Source: Asticcacaulis sp. UBA2476 (GTDB lineage Bacteria > Pseudomonadota > Alphaproteobacteria > Caulobacterales > Caulobacteraceae). From it: a stretch of DNA of 10,800 nucleotides. The position numbers were made by a program, and so were the translations under genes. Positions 1 through 7,394 of the stretch are shown one piece after another. The DNA lies in NCBI GenBank assembly GCA_002342035.1, contig DDPE01000022.1, positions 1 to 10,800 of the forward strand, given 5' to 3'. The notes beneath the pieces are model-generated. The model did not search any database. It was not told the origin of the DNA and worked only from the letters and a program-made list of their open reading frames with translations. Each line of letters begins with the position of its first letter. Position 1 is the first letter of the stretch.

Positions 1-18
1 TCCAAGAGGGGGAGTTCT

Positions 19-2076
19 TTGGTTCTTTGGTGCCTGCTGTTCATGGTCACGCTGCTGGCTCCGGTGTCTGCCGAGCCGGTGAAGACCGCACACCTGACGA
101 CCGAACTGGTGGCCGAGCATAAGGCGGTCGCAAAGGGCAGCGAAATCTGGATCGCCATCCGCCATGAACCGCTCAAAGGCTGGCATACCTACTGGCAAAA
201 TCCCGGCGATACGGGGCTGGCACCTGTGGTCACCTGGTCGCTGCCGGATAAGGTCACGGTCGGGGACGCGCAGTGGCAAACGCCGGAGCGTCAACCCTAT
301 ATGGGGCTGGTCAACTATGGCTACAGCGGTGAGACCTACCTCTTTTACAAACTTAGCAATGGCACCGCGCTGGGTGACGGTGATATATTGCCGATTAAGG
401 CGCGTGTTGATTTTCTGGTCTGTGAAAAAGTCTGTGTGCCGGAGACCGTTAATGTCAGTCTAAACCTGCCGGTCGGGCCGATGGGTGGGGCGGATAGGGT
501 GTTTCAGAAAGCGTTTGAGGCCCTGCCGAAACCGGCCCCGGCTGGATATTTCCAAAAAACAGGCAATATAATTGAATTGGGCTTTCCGGCGCCTGATAAT
601 TCCGAAATGTTCGAAAAGCCAAACGGTGCCTATTTCTTTCCCATTACGTCCAATGCCGTCCCACCCGCCGCAGATCAGGCGCTTGATACCGGGGCCGATG
701 GCTTTACGCTTAAGGCCACGACGACAGACGATAAACCACTGAGTGGCCCTATATCCGGTGTGGTCGCTTTTCCGAACGGCGACAGCTATCAGGTCACGCT
801 CAATGTGGGCGCAATCCCCCTAAATCTCCGCGGCCTAGGGGGCTTAAGTGCGGCCTCGGGCGAGGTATCGTTGGTGGGCGTGATCATCGCGGCAGGGCTG
901 GCCTTTGTCGGCGGGATTGTTCTCAACCTTATGCCGTGTGTGTTCCCTATCCTGTCGATGAAGATACTGGCGGTGTCGCGGGCCGGTCAGGATCATGCAC
1001 TGGCGCGTCATGAGGCCCTGTTGTACGGTGCCGGTGTCATCATAAGCTTCGTGGCACTCGCCGTGATGATCAGCGTGGCGCAGGCATTAGGATCTGCGCT
1101 CGGCTGGGGCTTTCAATTGCAGTCGCCGTTTGTGACGGCGGCCCTTAGCATCGTCATGCTGCTGGTGGCGCTAAACCTGTCAGGCCTGTTCAATATTGGC
1201 TCCAGCGTTCAGGGATTTGGCGCAGGCGTGGCGGTCAAAAACCCATACGTCGGCGCGTTCCTGACCGGCGTACTGGCGGTCGTGGTGGCCGCCCCCTGCA
1301 CCGCGCCGTTTATGGCGACGGCCATCGGGGTGGCATTGGCGCAGGGCGGGTTCATAAGCTTTGTGATCTTTCTGGCGCTGGGCATCGGGTTTGCCCTGCC
1401 GATCGTGGGCCTGACCTATGCGATCACCTACCTGCCCGGACTGGCGAAACGCCTGCCTAAGCCCGGCCCGTGGATGGATAGATTCAAGCATATACTGGCC
1501 GTGCCGATGTATCTGGCCGCGCTTTGGATGGTGTGGGTGTTTGCCCAGCAGGTCTCCGGCCTTGGCCTGTTTGCGCTGATCATAGCGCTTGGGCTGATTG
1601 TTTTGGGCGTGGTGCGCACCCTCATACCTGCCGTCACGCGCCCGGTGTTACTGGGGTTAGGTGTTGTGCTGGCGGTTGCCTCGGCGGCTCAAACCCGTGT
1701 CGTGACTACCCCCGCTGCGGTAAAGGCCGATGTGCCCTATGAAGCCTTTTCGGTTGAGCGCATCGCCCAACTGCGCGCTGAGGGCAAGAGCGTCATGGTC
1801 GATCTGACGGCCGCCTGGTGCGTGTCATGTAAGGTCAATGAGCGGCTGGTGTTTCATACTGATGAGTTCGCCACCGCGCTGAAAACCACCAATACGGTCT
1901 ATATGGTAGGTGACTGGACCAATCAGGATGCGCGTATTTCGCAGTACCTGAGCCGTTATGGCCGCTCCGGCGTGCCGCTCTATGTCTGGTATGGCCCGAA
2001 TGGGGCTGAACCGGTCATCCTGCCGCAATTGCTGAACAAGGGCGATGTTATAAAGATGATGGGTTCAGGTGCCTGA
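19..2076 (+). CDS. DsbD/ScsB-family protein-disulfide reductase (thiol:disulfide interchange protein), start uncertain
   Basis: This membrane protein would pass electrons from cytoplasmic thioredoxin to periplasmic thiol proteins. Visible parts, in order: a hydrophobic N-terminal signal (about residues 2-18); a periplasmic immunoglobulin-like domain containing GWHTYWQNPGD and the pair C135/C139; about eight membrane segments (roughly 285-560) carrying the transmembrane redox cysteines C307 (LMPCVFP) and C427 (AAPCTAPF); and a C-terminal thioredoxin domain with WCVSC (C601, C604) and a likely cis-proline P653. The large N-terminal domain and 685-residue length fit ScsB-like proteins better than E. 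coli DsbD (about 565). The chosen TTG start has a strong Shine-Dalgarno-like run at 4-13. However, the frame stays open to base 1, and upstream codons would add Lys and Arg before the hydrophobic stretch, as signal peptides usually have. The true start may therefore lie outside the window. The family assignment is secure; the exact substrate (ScsC, a peroxiredoxin, cytochrome c maturation) is not known. Confidence 0.9.
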   Translation: MVLWCLLFMVTLLAPVSAEPVKTAHLTTELVAEHKAVAKGSEIWIAIRHEPLKGWHTYWQNPGDTGLAPVVTWSLPDKVTVGDAQWQTPERQPYMGLVNYGYSGETYLFYKLSNGTALGDGDILPIKARVDFLVCEKVCVPETVNVSLNLPVGPMGGADRVFQKAFEALPKPAPAGYFQKTGNIIELGFPAPDNSEMFEKPNGAYFFPITSNAVPPAADQALDTGADGFTLKATTTDDKPLSGPISGVVAFPNGDSYQVTLNVGAIPLNLRGLGGLSAASGEVSLVGVIIAAGLAFVGGIVLNLMPCVFPILSMKILAVSRAGQDHALARHEALLYGAGVIISFVALAVMISVAQALGSALGWGFQLQSPFVTAALSIVMLLVALNLSGLFNIGSSVQGFGAGVAVKNPYVGAFLTGVLAVVVAAPCTAPFMATAIGVALAQGGFISFVIFLALGIGFALPIVGLTYAITYLPGLAKRLPKPGPWMDRFKHILAVPMYLAALWMVWVFAQQVSGLGLFALIIALGLIVLGVVRTLIPAVTRPVLLGLGVVLAVASAAQTRVVTTPAAVKADVPYEAFSVERIAQLRAEGKSVMVDLTAAWCVSCKVNERLVFHTDEFATALKTTNTVYMVGDWTNQDARISQYLSRYGRSGVPLYVWYGPNGAEPVILPQLLNKGDVIKMMGSGA

Positions 2077-2562
2077 TTAGGTGCCTGATGCGCCAAATTC
2101 CAGCACGCAGTCCATGCCGGACTGGACCGTGGCCGGGGTAGTGATGACGTCGATATTATCACTCAGAAGCGCCGACAGTTCGGTCAGGGTGTGCTGTAAT
2201 TCGGCGTCGGTCTTGGCGGCGATCAGGGCGTCGTGCTTGAGTTTTAAATCAATCGACACGCCCTTAAGCACGCATTTCAAATCGTTATCCGTGCCGCGTG
2301 CCTTCATATCGAAGTGGGCTTTCAGGTTCTGTTCGGACAAGCTGCCGATATCTGCGGCAAATGCCTGAAACTTCCCGTTGGTCAGAAGTGTTATCGATGG
2401 GGCTTTGGCATATGTATCGCTGCGGGTTTTCAATTTGCCCGCCTGTTTGATGATCCCTGCATAGGGCCGTTCTTTGGCAATGGCATTTACCGGCGCAGGC
2501 GTCGTCGCGCAGGCGCAAAGCGGCGCGGCAAGGACTGTCAGGGCAAGCAGGGCATATCTCAT
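2077..2562 (-). CDS. Uncharacterised small envelope protein, probable lipoprotein, last gene of the efflux operon
   Basis: I do not recognise this 161-residue protein. It begins with a short basic and hydrophobic signal (residues 1-15) followed by L15-C16-A17-C18, a lipobox-like sequence with an unusual Cys at -2; signal peptidase I cleavage after the nearby A-C-A is an alternative. The mature part is rich in Lys, Asp and Leu and mostly helical in character. It has just two cysteines, C97 and C152, which could form a disulfide. I chose the ATG at 2562 over a TTG at 2589 because it gives a clean signal sequence; its ribosome site is weak (GAG). The gene follows the efflux outer-membrane gene by 41 bases on the same strand, so it is probably the fourth gene of that operon. 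Its TAA stop abuts the TGA of the convergent DsbD-like gene with no intergenic base and no visible terminator. Function unknown. Confidence 0.72.
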   Translation of the reverse strand: MRYALLALTVLAAPLCACATTPAPVNAIAKERPYAGIIKQAGKLKTRSDTYAKAPSITLLTNGKFQAFAADIGSLSEQNLKAHFDMKARGTDNDLKCVLKGVSIDLKLKHDALIAAKTDAELQHTLTELSALLSDNIDVITTPATVQSGMDCVLEFGASGT

Positions 2563-2603
2563 GGTCTCGATATGCCCCAATCCGCCCAATAATGGGTTAA
2601 CGC

Positions 2604-3959
2604 TTACGCCCCACCGCCTAAAGCCTGATAGAGGGTGGCCTGCGTTATCAGCCGGTTAAGCCGGTTAGCATCAACCGCTTGCTGTGCCGAGCGCAAAGAT
2701 TCCTGTGCATCCAGCCATATCCGCAAGCTGACCGCGCCGGTACGATACCTGAGAGCATAGAGCGCTTCCGTTTTTTGCGCGGCGGCCAGACTTTGCTCCA
2801 GCCGGGCCCCCTGAATGGCCAGTTGGGTCTGGGCCGACAGAGTATTGTCAACATCGCTGAAGGCCTCAAGCAGGGTCTGGCGGAAGTCGATGACGGCGAC
2901 CTCATAGTCGGCCTTGGCGACTTTGATGTTGAGGCGGTTCTGGGCGAAATTCAGGAACGGCAGGGTCAGGCCCGCGCCCAGAGTGCCGATCGGATTTTTC
3001 ACAACGTCCGATAAGGCCGTCGATGATCCGCCCGCAGAGCCGGTCAGGGACAGCGCCGGATAGTAGGACGCGCGGGTGGCATCCACGCCCGATAATGTCG
3101 ATCTGAGGCGATATTCGGCGGCCTTAAGGTCAGGTCGCCTGCCTAGTAATTCGGCGGGCAATCCGGGGGCTATGGCGGGCAGGTCAGCGGTGGGCAGGGC
3201 CGTGGCCTCCTGTTCCGGTGCCACGGCATCACCGTTCATCAAAAGTGCCAGGGCGGCACGATATTCGACCTGTTGTTGTTGCAACTCGCTTAAGGCCGCG
3301 ATCTGGGCGTTGACGGTCTGGTCGGCCTCGGACACCTCAATGCCGGACACTGATCCGGCGTCATGCTGGACAGTGATCATGGCCCGCACGCGCTGGGCGT
3401 AGTCGAGGCTGGCCTGAGCGTTACGGATACGGTCATGGGTATAGGCGATCTGCCAGTAAAAGGTCGCCGCCGTGCCGATCAGGCTGAGGCGGGTGGCCTC
3501 AAGGTCTTCACCCGTGGCTTCGGCCTCCCAACGGGCGGCATCGGTCTGAGAGGCCAGACGGCCCCACAGGTCGGCTTCATAGCTCACCCCGACACGGGCA
3601 CTGTAGGATTCGCCGTTGTCGCCGGGGGCCGTGTCGTTAAGCTGCTTTGAGGCATCGACGCTGCCAGAGGCTTGCGGGAGCTGGTCAAGGCGGTAAACGT
3701 CCGTGCGCAGACGTGCCTGACGCAGGCGAATGGCGGCGGCGGCCAGATCGTTATTGCTGACCAGCACCTTATCAATCACGGCATTGAGTTTCGGGTCGCC
3801 AAAGTTTTCCCACCAGCGCTCAGAGGCCGTATAGCCGCCTGATGAGGCCGCGTGCTGAAACGCGGAAGGGGTGTTGACCGCCGGAGTCTCATAGGGTGTG
3901 TGCAGGCAGGCGCTTAAACTTACCGACGTCAGTAGAATGGCAATAAGGTGTTTTTTCAT
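2604..3959 (-). CDS. Outer-membrane efflux lipoprotein, NodT/TolC-like family
   Basis: This is the outer-membrane channel of a tripartite efflux pump. The 451-residue protein opens with a lipoprotein signal ending L15-S16-A17-C18, so it should be acylated and anchored in the outer membrane, as in the OprM/NodT group and unlike E. coli TolC. Two tandem outer-membrane-efflux repeats follow, roughly residues 55-240 and 265-445, rich in Ala, Gln and Leu heptads that would build the periplasmic helical barrel. The family hallmark (GLPAELLGRRPDLKAAE, near residues 265-282) is followed by the characteristic ARAAYFP-like stretch, here TRASYYPALSLTGSAG. The ATG lies 3 bases after the macB stop, with a GAGGGA ribosome site inside the end of macB, so the two are co-transcribed and probably translationally coupled. 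Length is normal for the family. The family call is firm; the pump's substrate cannot be read from sequence. Confidence 0.93.
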   Translation of the reverse strand: MKKHLIAILLTSVSLSACLHTPYETPAVNTPSAFQHAASSGGYTASERWWENFGDPKLNAVIDKVLVSNNDLAAAAIRLRQARLRTDVYRLDQLPQASGSVDASKQLNDTAPGDNGESYSARVGVSYEADLWGRLASQTDAARWEAEATGEDLEATRLSLIGTAATFYWQIAYTHDRIRNAQASLDYAQRVRAMITVQHDAGSVSGIEVSEADQTVNAQIAALSELQQQQVEYRAALALLMNGDAVAPEQEATALPTADLPAIAPGLPAELLGRRPDLKAAEYRLRSTLSGVDATRASYYPALSLTGSAGGSSTALSDVVKNPIGTLGAGLTLPFLNFAQNRLNIKVAKADYEVAVIDFRQTLLEAFSDVDNTLSAQTQLAIQGARLEQSLAAAQKTEALYALRYRTGAVSLRIWLDAQESLRSAQQAVDANRLNRLITQATLYQALGGGA

Positions 3960-3962
3960 AGT

Positions 3963-5918
3963 CTAATCCCTCGCTAAGGCCGCGACCGGATCAAGCCGTG
4001 CGGCATTGCGCGCCGGCAGGAAGCCGAAGATGACCCCGATCAGGGTGGAGCAGCCAAAGGCCGCGACAATGGATGACATCGAATAGACCAGCCGGAAATC
4101 GGTCGAAAATTGCGCAAAAATCACCCCGAACAGCAAGGCAACTACAATCCCCAGCACTCCGCCGATCAGGCAGACCAGAACCGCCTCGATCAGGAATTGC
4201 TGCAATATATCACGCTGACGGGCCCCCACGGCCATGCGTACGCCGATCTCACTGGTGCGCTCGGTGACCGAGACCAGCATGATGTTCATCACCCCGATCC
4301 CGCCAACGATCAGGGAAATCACCGCAATCGCCGAAATCAGCACCGTCAGGGTCTGGGTGGTGGCGGTGATGGTTTTACGAATCTCATCGGTATTGATGAT
4401 GAAGAAATCCTTGGTGCCATGTCGCTGGGTGAGCAGGTTCGTCACCCCGGCCTCGGCGATGCTGGATTCGGTGTCATCGTTCACCCGCACGGTAATGCTG
4501 CGCAAGGTAGTGGTGCCCAGCATCCGCGCATTGACGGCGGTATAGGGCATGTAGATGTTCATAGAATCCCCGCCGCCGCCAAAGCCTGAGCTTGAGGCCT
4601 CGACCACACCAATGATGCGGGCGGGCGTTGAACCCAGCAATATGACCTCACCTATCGGATCGCCCGCAAATTTGAGCGTAGTAACTGTGTTCTGATCGAT
4701 GACCACGTCCTGAGCGGTGGTGGCGATTTCTTCGTCCCCGAACAGGCGCCCACTGGACAGTTTGACGCCCTTGACGCGGAAATATTGTGCGCCCACACCG
4801 TTGACCTGACCGGTATTGGCAACAGCCCCGTAGCGCACGGTGACGGAAGATCGCACGGTTGGCGTCACGCTATCGACATAGGGTTGCCTTGCCAGCGCAT
4901 CGGCATCGGCGACCACCAGTGTACGGATAGCCCCCGATCTTCGGTCGCCAAAGCCTGAGCCCGGCATGATCTCCAGCGTATTGGTGCCGATGGAGGAGAT
5001 TTGTTCAAGCACTTTTTGGCGCGATCCGGTGCCAAGTGCGACCACACAAACCACTGAGGCAATACCGATAATGATACCAAGCATGGTCAGAAAGGTACGC
5101 ATACGGTGGGCGTTCATGGCCAGCAGTGCCATCTGGAACGCTTCACGGAAGCTGTCGATCAGGGCACCGATGCCGTCACGCCCCTGCGCGGTCAGGGCTG
5201 GCAAGGGCTCGTGATCGGTTTCGCCTTTGCCTGCACCGGGGCGGTCATCGATGATCTCACCGTCGCGGATTTCAATGACCCTTTGGCAGTGTTCGGCCAC
5301 TTCGCGGTCGTGGGTGACGATGATGACGGTGTGGCCATCGGCGTGCAGCCCTTTGAGGATGCGCATGACCTCTTCGCCGGACTTGGTATCGAGCGCGCCG
5401 GTCGGCTCATCGGCCAGCACGATCTCGCCGCCGTTCATCAGGGCGCGGGCAATCGACACGCGCTGCTGCTGACCACCCGACAACTGACCGGGCCGGTGTT
5501 GGGTGCGGTCGCCTAAGCCTAAGCGTTCCAGCAAGGCACGGGCGCGATCTTTGCGGGCCTCGACCGGCACACCGGCATAGATCGATGGCACCTCGACATT
5601 GCCGAGCGCGCTCAAATCGCCCAGCAGGTGATAGCGCTGAAAAATAAAGCCAAAATGCTCACGCCTAAGTTCGGCCAGTTCATCGGGCTCAAGGGCGGCG
5701 GTTTCGCGATCGCCAACCCGGTAAACGCCGGAGGTCGGGCGGTCGAGACAGCCCAGTATGTTCATCAGGGTTGATTTCCCCGAACCGGACTGACCGACAA
5801 TGGCGACCATCTCCCCGGCCTCAATGGTCAGGTCGATGTCTTTCAGGACGGTGATCGTCCCTTCCCCGGCGGGAAATTCGCGCCGGAGCTTTTCTACTTT
5901 TAAGACGGGCGGTTTCAT
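3963..5918 (-). CDS. macB: MacB-type ABC transporter, fused ATPase and permease
   Basis: This inner-membrane half-transporter powers export through MacA and the outer-membrane channel; family members handle macrolides, toxins, peptides or siderophores. The N-terminal nucleotide-binding domain is intact: Walker A GQSGSGKST (42-50), Q-loop Q94, signature LSGGQ (146-150), Walker B IVLADE (166-171) and switch histidine H203. After a linker comes one membrane segment (about 275-295), a large periplasmic domain (about 300-520) and three C-terminal membrane segments, with the FtsX-type coupling motif SEIGVRMAVGA after the second membrane helix. At 651 residues it matches full-length MacB (E. coli 648). 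The ATG at 5918 lies 12 bases after the macA stop, behind an AAGGGG ribosome site that overlaps the end of macA. The MacB-family assignment is secure; the name does not establish macrolide export in this organism. Confidence 0.95.
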   Translation of the reverse strand: MKPPVLKVEKLRREFPAGEGTITVLKDIDLTIEAGEMVAIVGQSGSGKSTLMNILGCLDRPTSGVYRVGDRETAALEPDELAELRREHFGFIFQRYHLLGDLSALGNVEVPSIYAGVPVEARKDRARALLERLGLGDRTQHRPGQLSGGQQQRVSIARALMNGGEIVLADEPTGALDTKSGEEVMRILKGLHADGHTVIIVTHDREVAEHCQRVIEIRDGEIIDDRPGAGKGETDHEPLPALTAQGRDGIGALIDSFREAFQMALLAMNAHRMRTFLTMLGIIIGIASVVCVVALGTGSRQKVLEQISSIGTNTLEIMPGSGFGDRRSGAIRTLVVADADALARQPYVDSVTPTVRSSVTVRYGAVANTGQVNGVGAQYFRVKGVKLSSGRLFGDEEIATTAQDVVIDQNTVTTLKFAGDPIGEVILLGSTPARIIGVVEASSSGFGGGGDSMNIYMPYTAVNARMLGTTTLRSITVRVNDDTESSIAEAGVTNLLTQRHGTKDFFIINTDEIRKTITATTQTLTVLISAIAVISLIVGGIGVMNIMLVSVTERTSEIGVRMAVGARQRDILQQFLIEAVLVCLIGGVLGIVVALLFGVIFAQFSTDFRLVYSMSSIVAAFGCSTLIGVIFGFLPARNAARLDPVAALARD

Positions 5919-5930
5919 GGTCAGCGCCCC

Positions 5931-7139
5931 TTACAGTCCGCCCTGCGGGCCGCGCCGCATGCGTTGTGAGGTGTCGCTGGGGCCGGAGGCGGCCTGCGCG
6001 GTCACGACCTGTTCTCCGGCTTTCAGGCCCGACTTGACCTCGACATTATTACCGTCATTGAGCCCGACGGTAATCTTAAGCGGCGTGATTTTCTCATCGG
6101 CCCCCAGAACCTGCACGGTGTAATTGCCGTCTCTGTCAGGTTTGCCTAGCGCCGTTGACGGGATGGTCAGGACGTTGCGGGCACTGCCCAGCACGATGGT
6201 GACATTTGCGGTCATGAAGGTGCGCAGGGCCCCGTCGGCATTATCGACATCAAAAATGCCGTAATAATAGATGGCGTTGGAGGCGGTCGAGGTATCGACG
6301 CTGTCGCTTTCCTTGATCGAATCCGGCGCAGGGGCGATCGAGCGCAGCGTGGCCTTATAGCGCCTGCGGGAATCGCCCAGGGTGGTGAAATAGACCTCCA
6401 TACCTTCGCGGACATTGATGACATCGGCCTCGGAAATTTCAGCCTTGATGATCATGCGGTCGAGTTGCCCCATCTTGACGATGGTCGGGGTCGTCTGGTT
6501 GGCGTTGATGGTCTGGCCTTCCTTAGTGACGATGGCCAGGACCGTGCCGTCAATCGGGGCGGTAATGCGGGTATAGCCCAGATTGACCTCAGCCGTGTTG
6601 CGTGAGACCTGAGCCGACGCGATCTGAGCGTCGATGGCTTTCAGGCTGGCCTGAGCGCTTTTGTATTCGGTTTCGGCACTCTCGAAGTCGGCTTTCGATC
6701 CGGCATCGGCCTTATAAAGCGTGGCCTGACGGTCATAGTTGAGTTTGGCCGCCGCCAACCGGGCTTCACCTTCGGCTCGCTGGGCGCGAACATTGTTGAT
6801 GTTGGCCAGCGCGGTTTGCAGGGCGTTATTCTGCGTGGCGGAGTCAATCTCGGCAATCAGAGCGCCTTTTTTAACCTGATCCCCCAGATCGACCTTGAGC
6901 GCGGTCACGCGCCCGGAGGTCTGGGCCCCGACGCTGACCAGGGTGTAGGGCTCCAGCGATCCGGTTGCCAATACCGTCTTTTCGATATCTCCTATCTGAG
7001 CGGGTGCCGATATCACCGGCGGGGCCTTGGGCTTGGAAAAGAAAGCGGCCTTAAGGCCCCATCCGGCCAGAACCAGAGCCAAAACCCCCAGCCCGATCAT
7101 CAGGGCTTTGTTATCTTTGCGTAAAAATTTCGACGCCAT
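5931..7139 (-). CDS. macA: MacA-like periplasmic adaptor (membrane fusion protein)
   Basis: This protein bridges MacB to the outer-membrane channel and stimulates the MacB ATPase. The 402-residue chain has a basic N-terminus and a single uncleaved membrane anchor (about 12-29). A first lipoyl half follows (about 67-99, SGRVTALKVDLGDQVKKG), then a long Ala/Gln/Glu-rich coiled-coil hairpin (about 100-187). The second lipoyl half (YTRITAPIDGTVLAIV, from 189) leads into beta-barrel and membrane-proximal domains. The C-terminus ends in a Gly/Arg/Gln-rich tail (RMRRGPQGG). It is the first gene of the operon, with a 12-base gap to macB. A GAGG ribosome site sits about 10 bases before the ATG. The order adaptor, ABC transporter, outer-membrane factor is typical of alphaproteobacterial MacAB systems. 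The adaptor family is certain; the MacA subtype is inferred mainly from the adjacent macB. Confidence 0.93.
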   Translation of the reverse strand: MASKFLRKDNKALMIGLGVLALVLAGWGLKAAFFSKPKAPPVISAPAQIGDIEKTVLATGSLEPYTLVSVGAQTSGRVTALKVDLGDQVKKGALIAEIDSATQNNALQTALANINNVRAQRAEGEARLAAAKLNYDRQATLYKADAGSKADFESAETEYKSAQASLKAIDAQIASAQVSRNTAEVNLGYTRITAPIDGTVLAIVTKEGQTINANQTTPTIVKMGQLDRMIIKAEISEADVINVREGMEVYFTTLGDSRRRYKATLRSIAPAPDSIKESDSVDTSTASNAIYYYGIFDVDNADGALRTFMTANVTIVLGSARNVLTIPSTALGKPDRDGNYTVQVLGADEKITPLKITVGLNDGNNVEVKSGLKAGEQVVTAQAASGPSDTSQRMRRGPQGGL

Positions 7140-7394
7140 AAGTCTATTGCCTCATCAGACGGCCCCCGCAAGGCAACGGGCGCACACACTTCAGTTTTTT
7201 AGGAACTATGGATAGGCGGCTCTTTGTAAGGTTGCCATTATAAGTTCCGCCCGCCACAGCAGGTTTATGTAAGGGGCTTAACATGCGAATACGCTCAGCT
7301 TATGTCGGCTGATTTTACAAACCACACGTTTGGCGATAGTTATTGTGGCGAGCCTTCAGACAGGGGTTTGAAAAAACTTGTCACTTAAGGCCGG
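7140..7394. promoter_or_regulatory. Divergent promoter region between macA and hisS
   Basis: These 255 bases separate the divergent starts of macA and hisS and must carry both promoters. On the minus strand a perfect TATAAT (plus-strand 7237-7242) would place the macA transcript start near 7230, giving a leader of about 90 bases; I see no convincing -35 at the right distance. On the plus strand TTGTCA at 7378-7383, followed by TTCTATC at 7398-7404, is a weak hisS promoter candidate. A GGAACT...AGTTCC inverted repeat (7202-7207 and 7243-7248) brackets the macA -10 and could be a regulator site. All element calls are by eye. Confidence 0.4.

Noticed and set aside
7202..7248. GGAACT...AGTTCC inverted repeat as a sigma-factor or operator site for macA
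   Set aside because: Only 6-bp arms, 35 bases apart, with no second copy in the window. Noted in the promoter entry but too weak for its own call.
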